A DNA stretch of 22,263 bases from DYEP01 sp040755615 (GCA_040755615.1 JBFMAL010000044.1:1-22263), one strand, 5' to 3'. Shown: positions 8,313-15,911, numbered from the stretch's first letter. A program made the numbers and translations. The notes: generated by a model from the sequence alone, not told the origin.

Positions 8313-10313
8313 TCATGATTTTCTGTCCATCGCCCTCTTCAGGCGGACCAGCCTCCAGACGATGGAGCCGAAGAGGACGGAGGCGAGCCCGATGTAAAGC
8401 GCCATACCGAGATCGGCCGCCTTCCTGGCCTGTACGATCTTCCTCTTTAACTCATATTCCCCAAACCCGAATACCTGGTAAAGCGCCCTGTCCACGTCCC
8501 CGATCGTGCCGACGGCTTCAACGAATTGAAGAAACTGCTGCCTATCCCGGAACAGGTTTGACAGTATCTCGGCCTCTTTGGTCTTTTCATCCCTCACTAT
8601 CTCTATCATGGCATCCACCAGCCAGTCGGACGCATTGTTCCAGCCTGCACCGCCGTTTTGCGCCATGATCCGGATGAACAGCTGCCTGTAGAGCTGGTGG
8701 AACTTTTCCCTTGCAGATACGTCGTCTGTGAAGGGTATGAAATCGGGCCGGAAGCCTTGCCGTTGCATTGTGGCGAGCAGCCTGTCGTCCGCAACTAAGT
8801 TCACGTAGATTTTGGCCTTCGGGGAGAGCCCGAACGCCCTTTTCATCCTGTAGATCAGGCTTTCGAGGCTCCAGTGCACTTCTGCCGCCCGATCCGTCTG
8901 GTAGGCGCCTCTGAAGCTCACAACGAGGTTGCTCCCTTCCACAAAGGACCAGTCAGAGCTCTGCCACAGGAAGTTTTCCGTGTACACGGTCTCGTTGCCC
9001 GCAGAATCGACCGCCGTAACCTTCGCGTAGAGCATGGTATACATCGGCACTGCCGGGATGATATACGTGGGAGTCAGCGTATACGGCTGCAGATCAAAAG
9101 AAGGCGTCTGGTCGACATACACGTTGTCGTTTCCGGTGAGAGATACGCTCACCCTGACGAGGTCGCCGTCGATATCCCTCACGCGGGCGGACAGCCTGAC
9201 GTTGCCCCCCTGCTCTTCACTGACGGCGATCTCCAGCACCTCGGGGCTGCTCTGGCCGACCGAGGTCACCGGGAGAAGACTTGCTATCCACCTGTGGAGG
9301 GCGGGGTTGATCTGTGCTCTCTTTAAGTTCTCGTGCACCAGTTTCAGGTTATCCAGGTCCCCGCTGCCGTAGTAGTGCAGCGCGAGATAGTAATATGCGG
9401 AGAGATCAGGCACCTGTCTCTCGAGCAGTTCCTCCCAGAGATACACGGCCCGCGTCTTCTGCCCGATCTTGTACCTGAGGAAGGCCTCCCTGGCCTGTAC
9501 CAGGTTCCTCCATTTTTCCTCCAGCACCTTCAGATCGACCGACATCAGCACAGCCAGCGCTTCGTTGTAGCGTTCTGCTTTCTCATGATCCAGCAGCTGG
9601 CGCGCCTGTTCCGGACTGAGCACATGCTGCAGCAGGTCTTCCCTTGGTTCAAACGCGATGGATATTTCATCAAAAGGCCTGTCGCCGGAGAATCTCCAGA
9701 CATACCGGCCACTTTCGACCTTCCACGTAGCGGGCATAGCGGATACCACCTGGAAAGGCAGAACACCCGTCCCGTGTACGGTGACAGATACCTCTCTGGG
9801 CTTGCCCTTCCAGCTCTTGCCGGGCGCCAGCCTGTAGCCCAGCATCCGCAGGTTATCAGACTTCTCGTAGGTGGGGATGGTATAGCTGACTTTGATCACC
9901 CGTGTCTGGCCCGGTTCAAATGTCACCTGCCAGGCGTACCAGAATGAGATATTTTCCCTCCTGCCGGCGTCGTCGGCGTACGTTTCCTGCCTTACCTCGT
10001 ACTCCTGGTCATCCACGCTTACGTTCGGTAACCGGCTCAGGGGGTTTGCCACGCCGGAGAACTCCGGCAGTCCCATGAGTGTAAGCTCCCGGCGGCTGCC
10101 CGGATTGTACAGCAGGTACGTAGCCTCGATGAGCGCGTGCGTCTCATCAAGGTAGAGCCATACGTCTTCAGAGACCAGCTCCACCTGGGTCTCAAAAAGA
10201 GGCTGCACTGTCTCTCCGAATCGACCTGGCGTACTCGCTGCAGTCGGGACACTGCTGAAGGCGACCAGAATGCAAACGGTAACTACACATAGCACGATCA
10301 AAATGCGTCCCAA
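8313..10313 (-). CDS. Large secreted, C-terminally anchored protein; unknown, with a gluzincin-like C-terminal region
   Basis: I place the start at a TTG (10313), since GGAGGTGAGATA precedes it with ideal spacing; a TTG eight codons upstream would lack such a site. This gives 666 aa. Residues 1-27 form a signal peptide ending in AAS. A beta-rich N-terminal region follows (DVWLYLDETHALIEATYLLYN, SVTVHG...). The middle is helical and TPR-like (KVLEEKWRNLVQAREAFLRY, LSAYYYLALHYYGSGD), and then comes an Ig-like segment. The C-terminal part contains AREKFHQLYRQLF and, 20 residues on, WLVDAMIEIV. This echoes the HExxH...WLxEGxAEY pattern of peptidase-MA-like metallopeptidases, but the zinc ligands are absent. 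A transmembrane helix (LYIGLASVLFGSIVWRLV) and basic tail end it, so the bulk would be extracytoplasmic. I recognise no named family, and the enzyme resemblance is inference. Confidence 0.8.
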   Translation of the reverse strand: MGRILIVLCVVTVCILVAFSSVPTAASTPGRFGETVQPLFETQVELVSEDVWLYLDETHALIEATYLLYNPGSRRELTLMGLPEFSGVANPLSRLPNVSVDDQEYEVRQETYADDAGRRENISFWYAWQVTFEPGQTRVIKVSYTIPTYEKSDNLRMLGYRLAPGKSWKGKPREVSVTVHGTGVLPFQVVSAMPATWKVESGRYVWRFSGDRPFDEISIAFEPREDLLQHVLSPEQARQLLDHEKAERYNEALAVLMSVDLKVLEEKWRNLVQAREAFLRYKIGQKTRAVYLWEELLERQVPDLSAYYYLALHYYGSGDLDNLKLVHENLKRAQINPALHRWIASLLPVTSVGQSSPEVLEIAVSEEQGGNVRLSARVRDIDGDLVRVSVSLTGNDNVYVDQTPSFDLQPYTLTPTYIIPAVPMYTMLYAKVTAVDSAGNETVYTENFLWQSSDWSFVEGSNLVVSFRGAYQTDRAAEVHWSLESLIYRMKRAFGLSPKAKIYVNLVADDRLLATMQRQGFRPDFIPFTDDVSAREKFHQLYRQLFIRIMAQNGGAGWNNASDWLVDAMIEIVRDEKTKEAEILSNLFRDRQQFLQFVEAVGTIGDVDRALYQVFGFGEYELKRKIVQARKAADLGMALYIGLASVLFGSIVWRLVRLKRAMDRKS

Positions 10314-10491
10314 TATCTCACCTCCACGCGTGGCCAAGTCTTACACCAAGGGCTGATTCTTTGATTTCACGCAAATGGCGGAGAAATCCTGCTTTGTTAT
10401 GCCTTTCTCAAATAATTGGGACAACTTGTAGGAACTACGCGGCGCTCCTTACCCTCATCTGCAGTGAAAGTGAATGTTGGAGGTGGATTTT

Positions 10492-11800
10492 ATGAGAAGG
10501 TGGATAGCCGCTTTCGTCGCTCTTGTTCTTGTGACAGTGTGCCTTATGACAGGTGGTGCAGCACAATCAACTACTCTGAGAGTCTATTATATGCTGGAGA
10601 CGCCGTCTGCCTTTAAGCTCTTTCCCGTGGACGTTCAAGTTCCCGCAACCGCCGATGTGGCTCACGCAGCACTTCAAAGCCTCCTCGCAGGTCCTCCCGC
10701 CGGCGTGGTCAAATCGCCGTTTCCGGAGGGAGTAAGGCTCCTTGGCGTCAGCATCAAAGACAATGTGGCCACTATCGATCTGTCTTCCGAGATCATGTAC
10801 CCGGGCCTCGGGTCTGAGGGAGAGGCGGTGCTCATCTACTCGATTGTGAACACCCTGAGCGCTTTTCCCTCGGTACAGAAGGTACGCCTTCTTGTGGAAG
10901 GCCACGAAGTCGAGACCATCGGCGGGCACATGCACCTTGGGGAACCACTCACAAGAGACTATTCCCTGCTGTTTGAGGGTTTTTCAGACGTGCGGGGTCA
11001 CTGGTCGGAAGGAGCGGTGCTGGCCCTTTCTATGTCGGGCATCATCTCCGGTTACCCCGACGGTACTTTCAGGCCGGATGACGAGATCAAACGCTCGGAG
11101 TTCGTAAAGCTGCTCGTCCAGACCCTGGGTATAACCGGTGAGGCGACGCTTGGCTTTTCTGACGTGCCCGTATCCCACTGGGCGAGAGGGTCGATCGCAG
11201 CTGCTCAGAGCGCGGGGATCGTACGGCCAACCGATGGCGCCAGATTCCGGCCTGACGAAGCGGCGACCAGAGCGGAGATGGCCGTATGGCTCGCGAGGGC
11301 GCTGTCGGTCGACTGCGTCGGGGATGAGCCTGGCACTGAATCGACCTTTACCGACCTGGCGGGCCTTGACGACGCCACACGTCGTTGCATCAGTGCGCTC
11401 AAAAGGGCTTATCCAGGGATACGGCGGCGGGATCTTCGGTCCTGAACGCCGTTTGACCCGGGCGGAAGCGGCCACCGTGTTTACAAGGCTTGCCCGCATG
11501 GGAGAAAGGCACATATACGTCGTCCCGCCCGTCTGGCAGCCCGGACAGTCTTCACTACTCTTAGTGGGAACGGCGAGAGTATTTGAAGGGACCGTGTTGT
11601 TTCGAATCCTTGACCAGGACAAGAACTTGCTCATGACTACCTATACCACTGCTACCTCACCGGTTCACGCTGATTCGTACCCCTGGGGACTGTTTGGTAT
11701 GGCGCTTTTGATCCCGGAGGGCGCCGCCAGCGTAGAAGTAGGCTTTGACGATGCTGAAAGCGGCCGGTTCGTAAAGGAGTTCGAGTTTCTGCTGAAATAA
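10492..11800 (+). pseudogene. GerMN-SLH-Gmad2 surface/sporulation protein with one frameshift
   Basis: ATG at 10492 follows TTGGAGGTGGATTTT, a clear ribosome binding site. Residues 1-25 form a signal peptide ending GAAQS. Residues about 28-150 are a GerMN domain (LRVYYMLE, DVAHAALQSLLAGPP, GVSIKDNVATIDLSSE). Then come SLH repeats: FSDVRGHWSEGAVLAL with GIISGYPDGTFRPDDEI, and FSDVPVSHWARGSIAAA. The third SLH is split. Frame 1 runs to a TGA at 11443-11445, while the +1 frame from about 11400 continues SKGLIQGYGGGIFGPE and LTRAEAATVFTRL. The last about 95 residues match Gmad2 (VVPPVWQPGQSSLLLVGTA, VFEGTVLFRILDQD), a germination-associated Ig-like domain, ending at 11800. The shift lies at CTCAAAAGGGC, so a homopolymer error or true inactivation are both possible. 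All downstream motifs are well preserved, which favours a recent change or an error. Confidence 0.85.
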
Positions 11801-11847
11801 ATGGGCCGCGCCGAAAGTCACAGTTCCTTGACAGAAGACGTCGCAAA

Positions 11848-11894
11848 TGTAACCAAGCGCCCGCTGGCGAATAAACTATGAGTGGCGGGACGGC
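11848..11894 (+). repeat. Imperfect direct repeat, copy 1
   Basis: It begins TGTAACCAAGCG, contains GGCGAATAAACT and ends GCGGGACGGC. Matched by eye to the copy at 12026-12071, with roughly three quarters of positions identical. Confidence 0.45.
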
Positions 11895-12025
11895 CCAAGT
11901 ACCGAAGTAAATCAGCGGGACCGGGTTTATCAAGACAGGTAGGCAGCGCCAGAGGCGACTGTCAGGTGCAGTATAACGGCCTGTATTTCCGCTTCGGCAA
12001 GGTGGCGACGCTGAAAGGCAGTGCG

Positions 12026-12071
12026 TGTAACCAGGCGGCTACCGGCGAATACACTGATGATGCGGGATGGC
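12026..12071 (+). repeat. Imperfect direct repeat, copy 2
   Basis: It begins TGTAACCAGGCG, contains GGCGAATACACT and ends GCGGGATGGC. It is the partner of 11848-11894. The 178-base offset is not a multiple of three, so the two are out of frame with each other. Confidence 0.45.
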
Positions 12072-12183
12072 TCGACAGCCCGACCACATCCCATAACCCC
12101 GACTTACAGCCACTGAGCGGATATATCTCCGCCCAACTCGGAGAGTGCAGGTGTTGGTGCATGATACGGCGCGAGGCAACAAC

Positions 12184-12223
12184 AGCCCGCGCTGCTTTCC
12201 TTTCAAAGAAGGCAGCACGGGCT
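12184..12223. other. Stem-loop just beyond the recombinase remnant
   Basis: AGCCCGCGCTGC (12184-12195) pairs with GCAGCACGGGCT (12212-12223) with a single mismatch and a 16-base loop. It lies directly beyond the 3' end of the - strand recombinase remnant. On that strand TGTTGTTG follows, which is only weakly U-rich, so it could be a poor terminator or the edge of the former element. Confidence 0.45.
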
Positions 12224-12812
12224 GCAGCCGCGTTCAGCGCCACATGTCCGCAGGGCTATGAGCTCTGCCACGTCGTTTACAGCCGGCTCCATTTCCTGCC
12301 TGGCCGTGTGAAGGTACCCGGCTGTGGTTGAAATGGAAGCATGCCCAAAAAGCTTCTTCACGGTGAGCAGGCTCACCAGGGAGGAAAGTGCCATGGTGGC
12401 AAACGTATGCTGCAGCACGTGGGGTGATACCACACTGCTGCCCGCGCGCAGGCAGCTCTGCCTCACGATCTCCCCGATCTGACGTTCCCCCCAGTCTTGA
12501 CCCGTTCTGCGACTGCACGAGGTACTCAGGTCTGCTGAGTTTTCTGTTTTTTAGATAATTTGTAATAGTGACTAGGAGAGCGACTGCGGTTGGAATGAGC
12601 CTGAACTTCCCTCCTTTCGCTTTTCTGATCATGAAAACCTTTTCGTGCAGGCATACATCAGAGACCCTGAGCGAGGCTACTTCTCCACGGCGCATACCGG
12701 TGTAAAAGAGTATTTGAAGAAGAAGAAGGTGATTTCCTGCGGGCAGCGGCCTGTCGTCCCTGCGCGCGGCCTCGAGGAGGAGCGTGGAAGCGAGAATAAG
12801 CGCCACGTTCAC
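12203..12812 (-). pseudogene. Broken tyrosine recombinase/integrase
   Basis: On the - strand one frame reads LLLLQILFYTGMRRGEVASL, DVCLHEKVFMIRKAKGGKFR, LIPTAVALLVTITNYL and YLVQSQNGSRLG. A second frame, after a shift near 12490-12460, reads SSVVSPHVLQHTFATMAL, LLTVKKLFGHASISTTAGYLH and ends at 12203. These are the catalytic-domain boxes of phage-type integrases: Arg I in TGMRRGEV, box II, GHASISTT and the nucleophile Tyr in GYLHT. The second Arg of the HxLRH motif is Gln (HVLQH). With the frameshift and no N-terminal core-binding domain, the gene is dead. It ends about 400 bases upstream of gvpA and points to past integration here. Confidence 0.85.
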
Positions 12813-13214
12813 GCCGCCTTCATGCAGGCCACCATCTGGACGGTAAACAGGTTTCCTCCAGATTTGTCCCGGGCTAACGACTACCTCCTTATCCGCTTCG
12901 ATGCCTTAAAGTGCTTGGCCCATGAAAGACGCTCTTTACCTTTGCTGTGTGCTTAAAGCCTGTTTGAGAACGCATACCGGCTTATTAGGGCGCACGCATT
13001 CTTGGACCTTGTTGTTTACTGAAACCGCATCCTGAAGGAGGATGTAAGAATGAGGTTCTTCCCGCTGCAGCCGATCCGGCCAGAGTTAGGTAAATCAGAA
13101 CCATAGCAGTAGCAACCCAATATACTGAAGTAGACGGTTTATGTAAGTTCTTTTGGGTAGGCCGTCTGCGACAAATCACCGTTTCAGTGCCAGAAAGGAG
13201 GCAGCTAAGAAAAA
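12813..13214. other. Region upstream of gvpA: recombinase 5' remains and probable gvp leader
   Basis: From 12813 to about 12905 the - strand frame of the recombinase stays open but does not read as a core-binding domain. From 12960 on I see no gene. A small hairpin, CATCCT-GAAGG-AGGATG, lies at 13028-13044. AGACGG (13132-13137) can pair with CCGTCT (13162-13167). TATACT at 13121 could be a -10 box, but I find no matching -35 element, so no promoter is claimed. The gvpA ribosome binding site AAAGGAGG is at 13194-13201. Confidence 0.4.
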
Positions 13215-13424
13215 ATGGGTATCAAGACCAGCTTGCAGTCGTCAAGTCTCGCCGAGGTTCTTGACAGAATTCTTGATAAAGGCGTTGTGGTGGATCTCTT
13301 CGCCGTCGTATCTCTCGTGGGCATTGAGTTGCTTGGCGTCGAGGCAAGAATCGTAATCGCCTCAGTTGAAACCTGGCTGGTCTATGCAAAGGCCGTGGGT
13401 TTGCTGGAACCATTATCATCCTAA
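13215..13424 (+). CDS. gvpA: Gas vesicle structural protein GvpA
   Basis: 69 aa. The core SSLAEVLDRILDKGVVVD, then VSLVGIELLGVEARIVIASV and ETWLVYAKAVGL follow the GvpA pattern closely, including the amphipathic first helix, the beta-hairpin region and the second helix. GvpA assembles into the ribbed, gas-permeable shell. It is the first gene of the locus, as is usual. AAAGGAGG lies 13 bases before the ATG, somewhat far, with an A-rich spacer that may help translation. Unlike most genes in the locus it uses ATG. A strong hairpin lies 38 bases after its stop, between it and gvpN. Confidence 0.96.
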   Translation: MGIKTSLQSSSLAEVLDRILDKGVVVDLFAVVSLVGIELLGVEARIVIASVETWLVYAKAVGLLEPLSS

Positions 13425-13462
13425 GCACCCTTTGGGACCTGAGCCGGAGTAGGACTTGACTA

Positions 13463-13494
13463 TGCAGAGGCATGCTCGCAGGCGTGCCTCTGCA
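13463..13494 (+). promoter_or_regulatory. 13-bp stem-loop between gvpA and gvpN
   Basis: TGCAGAGGCATGC (13463-13475) pairs with GCGTGCCTCTGCA (13482-13494) around a TCGCAG loop; one pair is G-U in RNA. No T-run follows, so it is not a classic terminator. Its place right after gvpA suits partial termination, RNase protection of the gvpA message, or both. Confidence 0.7.
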
Positions 13495-13534
13495 CAGCAC
13501 ACAATCGTGGCTACAGTGGAGGCAGATGCATAAG

Positions 13535-14362
13535 ATGGGAACTGATCAGTATATTGACAATGTGATTAAACGCGACCTTGTAATCACGGCTTTCATACAG
13601 AGCGTGGTAGACCGGGCCCTGGCCTATCTTGAATGTGGGTCTTCTATCTGTCTTGTGGGGCCTGCCGGTGTGGGCAAAACCAGTCTGGCCATGCTGATCG
13701 CTTCCAAACTCAAGCGCCCGATCGTGTTTATTGAAGGTGATGAGAGCTTTGGAAGCCCCGATCTTATAGGAGGGTACCACGGGTACACTGTCAAGAAGGT
13801 GGTAGACAACTACATCAGCTCAGTGCTTAAAACCGTCGAAGAAGTATGGGAGAACTGGGTGGATAGCAGGCTGACGACGGCATGCAAGGAAGGATATACT
13901 CTGATTTACGACGAGTTCAACAGGTCCAGACCCGAAGCCAACAACGTTCTCCTCACTGCGCTCGAAGAAAAGATCCTGGCTCTGCCTCCACTGCTGGGTT
14001 CCCGGAGCCTTGTGCGAGTTCACCCGGATTTCAGGTGCATTTTGACTTGTAACCCCAAGGAGTATGCGGGAGTGTTTCAAACACCGGATGCCTTGAAGGA
14101 TCGCACCGTATTCATTAACCTCACGCGGTTTGACAGGGAAACGGAAGTCGCCATAGTGGAGAAACGAGCCGGGATCTCTCAGGAACAGGCCCGGACCGTG
14201 GTGGAAGCGGTGGATGGCCTGAGAGCAATGACAGGCAAACGCATTTCCGTTCGAGTATGCATCCTGCTCGGCAGGTTGGTTGCTGCGGGCCATCTGAAGA
14301 TACCTTTCAAAGGGGATCTCTGGCAGGAAGTTGTGCGTGACCTGACGGGCAACTCCGTTTAG
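13535..14362 (+). CDS. gvpN: Gas vesicle protein GvpN, AAA+ ATPase
   Basis: 275 aa from the ATG at 13535. GGAGG at 13518-13522 is 12 bases before it; an in-frame ATG at 13526 is only 3 bases from that site, so the start is uncertain by three codons. Motifs: RALAYLECGSSICLVGPAG with Walker A GPAGVGKTS (42-50), then IEGDESFGSPDLIGGY, Walker B TLIYDEFNRSRPEANN near 118, sensor-like ILTCNPKEYAG and DALKDR. This is the MoxR/NorQ-like AAA+ pattern typical of GvpN, an ATPase needed for full-size gas vesicles. It is 110 bases after gvpA and 37 bases before a small ORF. Confidence 0.95.
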   Translation: MGTDQYIDNVIKRDLVITAFIQSVVDRALAYLECGSSICLVGPAGVGKTSLAMLIASKLKRPIVFIEGDESFGSPDLIGGYHGYTVKKVVDNYISSVLKTVEEVWENWVDSRLTTACKEGYTLIYDEFNRSRPEANNVLLTALEEKILALPPLLGSRSLVRVHPDFRCILTCNPKEYAGVFQTPDALKDRTVFINLTRFDRETEVAIVEKRAGISQEQARTVVEAVDGLRAMTGKRISVRVCILLGRLVAAGHLKIPFKGDLWQEVVRDLTGNSV

Positions 14363-14399
14363 GTTCGACCAGCAGGTATCGGGAAGGGGGCGAACAACA

Positions 14400-14600
14400 G
14401 TGAGCGAGGACACCGGCAAAAAGCCCGGTCTTAAAGGAATACTGGCCATCATCAGGCAGATGCTCGAGGAAGGATATCACACCTACACCTATGACGAGCG
14501 CGGAGAAAAAGGCAATGTAAAATACCATTACCGGATCAACGTGAGAGTCGGGGACATAGGCTGTGCCGAAAGTCTGCCGGAGGGCGAGGACGTTGAGTAA
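14400..14600 (+). CDS. Small gas-vesicle-locus protein, possibly related to the N-terminus of GvpH
   Basis: 66 aa from a GTG at 14400, with GAAGGGGG nine bases upstream. A short amphipathic helix (GLKGILAIIRQMLEEG) is followed by a charged linker and a beta-like YHYRINVRVGDIG, then an acidic tail. The layout recalls the start of archaeal-type GvpH proteins, which carry a helix and a short ...VRVG strand before an Hsp20 domain. The Hsp20 part is missing here. It overlaps the next gene by 8 bases, so it is likely real and co-translated. The GvpH link is a weak inference. Confidence 0.65.
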   Translation: MSEDTGKKPGLKGILAIIRQMLEEGYHTYTYDERGEKGNVKYHYRINVRVGDIGCAESLPEGEDVE

Positions 14601-15345
14601 GACGCTATACCTTTACGGGCTTGTAGACGGTTTCCCTCGGCTCCCATCCATGGAAGGCGTTCGAAAAAGCTGCCTTGAGGCACTGGTGTACCAGGATATC
14701 ACTCTTGTGGCAAGTGAGATCGAAGACCCAAAAGCGCTTAACACCGACGATGCATACGTTCACGCGCAGGTTCTCGCTGAGATATTCACACGCCATACAG
14801 TGCTGCCATTCAGGTTCGGGGTAGTCACTCCGTCGTGTTCGGCAGCGATGAGGCTTCTCCGGACCAACGCGGGTGCGATAAGAGACGAGTTTTCAAGGCT
14901 GGCCGGGAAGGGAGAAATTGGCATAAAGGTATTCTGGAAGAGAGAAGCGGCGCGCAGGCAGATTCAAAAAGAGATTCAGAGATATGAGCTCCTGTCTTCA
15001 GGGGTCCCTGCGGTCACACCGGAGGAACAAAGACAGATGGCACTGGAGATCGGGCAGATGGTGGAGAGCATTGTGGCCGGATGGAAGAACGATTACCTGT
15101 CGGTCGTCGCAAGGCGCCTGAGCGAAAAAGCAGAGGACGTGCGCTCCGGTAACCTCTACGGAGTGCAGATGCTGTTTAACTGCTCTTATCTGATGGACCT
15201 CAAGAGAGAACCGGATTTTCGCCGCACTACAGAACTTCTGGCAAGCAAGTATGATGAGGTGTTCGAGTTTAAGTACTCCGGACCTTTTCCGCCGTACAGC
15301 TTCGTCGAGCTGGAGCTGTCATGGGAGGGCGAACAGGATGAGTGA
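14593..15345 (+). CDS. Gas vesicle protein GvpF/GvpL family
   Basis: 250 aa from a TTG at 14593, chosen because GGAGGG at 14579-14584 is 8 bases upstream and the protein then begins MSKTLYLYGLVDG, the family start. The N-terminal half carries LPFRFGVV, seen as the P-x-R-F/FG motif of the family. The middle is a helical segment with KVFWKREAARRQIQKEI. The end reads YSGPFPPYSFVEL, the signature C-terminus (GPWPPYSFV). GvpF/L proteins are minor components that bind GvpA and take part in the first assembly steps. The gene overlaps its neighbours on both sides by 8 bases. Whether to call it F or L cannot be decided without a tree. Confidence 0.92.
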   Translation: MSKTLYLYGLVDGFPRLPSMEGVRKSCLEALVYQDITLVASEIEDPKALNTDDAYVHAQVLAEIFTRHTVLPFRFGVVTPSCSAAMRLLRTNAGAIRDEFSRLAGKGEIGIKVFWKREAARRQIQKEIQRYELLSSGVPAVTPEEQRQMALEIGQMVESIVAGWKNDYLSVVARRLSEKAEDVRSGNLYGVQMLFNCSYLMDLKREPDFRRTTELLASKYDEVFEFKYSGPFPPYSFVELELSWEGEQDE

Positions 15346-15544
15346 GGTGAAATTCACCCTGCTTGATTTCCTCTTCTTTCCTGTTGCGGTTCCGACCAAG
15401 TTCTTCTTCAGGGTGCTTTCTGAGATCGGTGAAATGGCCGACAGAGAAATGCGGGGTGAACAGGAGTTCAAGGATATGCTGGAGGGACAGTTTTTGAAAG
15501 AGATGGGGATGCTTGACAGGCAAAGTGAAGGTGATGAAGAGTGA
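15338..15544 (+). CDS. gvpG: Gas vesicle protein GvpG
   Basis: 68 aa; ATG at 15338 with GGGAGGG 8 bases before it. It begins FTLLDFLFFPVAVPTKFFF, then VLSEIGEMADREM, and ends with a strongly acidic helix and tail (FKDMLEGQFLKEMG...GDEE). Short size, a hydrophobic PV..P segment and a following alpha-helical EIAE-like stretch are the GvpG pattern. GvpG is an accessory assembly protein thought to act with GvpF. Both ends overlap neighbours (8 and 4 bases), giving tight translational coupling. Confidence 0.9.
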   Translation: MSEVKFTLLDFLFFPVAVPTKFFFRVLSEIGEMADREMRGEQEFKDMLEGQFLKEMGMLDRQSEGDEE

Positions 15545-15897
15545 CCATCAGACCCACGCGTGATACCACCGGCACACTGGCCGACCTTGTAGACAGGCTG
15601 CTCGAAAAAGGCCTTGTGCTTAATGCCGATATTGTTGTGTCAGTGGCCGGCGTCGAGCTCCTTGGGATCAAGATCAGGGCAGCGCTTGCCTCGTTTGAGA
15701 CGGCGGCCAAGTACGGACTTGAGTTTCCCACCGGGACGCAATGTCAGACCTCACAGGCGTGGAGGAATGCGCTAATACCCAAGGAGAGCTGTCCTCAGTG
15801 CGGGCGTCAGGTCCCGGTCTCCGAGCTCCTGGAAGACCAGTGCCCGTGGTGCGGCTGGGAAAGCCCGAGGAAGCGACGACTGGTGCTTGACAGCTAA
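15541..15897 (+). CDS. gvpJ: GvpA-like minor component (GvpJ/GvpS) fused to a C-terminal zinc ribbon
   Basis: 118 aa from a GTG overlapping the gvpG stop. Residues about 11-60 are the gas vesicle core: GTLADLVDRLLEKGLVLNAD, IVVSVAGVELLGIKIRAALA, SFETAAKYGL. GvpJ and GvpS share the GvpA fold and are minor, assembly-related proteins. After residue 66 the chain departs from the family. A linker with C68 is followed by CPQC (C84, C87) and CPWC (C101, C104), a rubredoxin/zinc-ribbon type knuckle pair, and a basic tail (PRKRRLVLDS). The usual GvpJ has no such module. The zinc ribbon is read directly from the sequence; its job (protein-protein or RNA/DNA contact) is unknown. The next gene, gvpK, starts 14 bases on. 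Confidence 0.9.
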   Translation: MTIRPTRDTTGTLADLVDRLLEKGLVLNADIVVSVAGVELLGIKIRAALASFETAAKYGLEFPTGTQCQTSQAWRNALIPKESCPQCGRQVPVSELLEDQCPWCGWESPRKRRLVLDS

Positions 15898-15911
15898 AGG
15901 GGAGAGAGACT

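Larger units (their letters stand above)
11801..12183. other. Decayed region with an imperfect direct repeat, no supported gene
   Basis: No frame here has a ribosome binding site and recognisable protein. A + strand open piece contains QYNGLYFRFGKVATLKGSAC and CNQAATGEYT. A similar word, CNQAPAGE followed by a stop, occurs 178 bases earlier. This suggests remnants of repeated coding sequence that have lost frame. It lies between the SLH protein and the recombinase remnant. Confidence 0.35.

Noticed and set aside
8874..9947. Long + strand open frames inside the 666-aa gene
   Set aside because: They are antisense frames of a GC-rich gene. They lack start signals and their composition (Arg/His-rich) is typical of shadows.
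11395..11412. Programmed -1 ribosomal frameshift at the A-run in the GerMN-SLH gene
   Set aside because: The frame change required is +1, not -1, and no typical slippery heptamer with downstream structure fits.
12645..12956. A + strand open frame opposite the recombinase
   Set aside because: It is antisense to recognisable integrase motifs and has no ribosome binding site or family match.
13091..13126. Promoter for gvpA (TATACT at 13121, or a SigD-like TAAA...CCCAATAT)
   Set aside because: There is no acceptable -35 at 16-18 bases from TATACT, and the SigD-like spacing is about 21 bases, too long.
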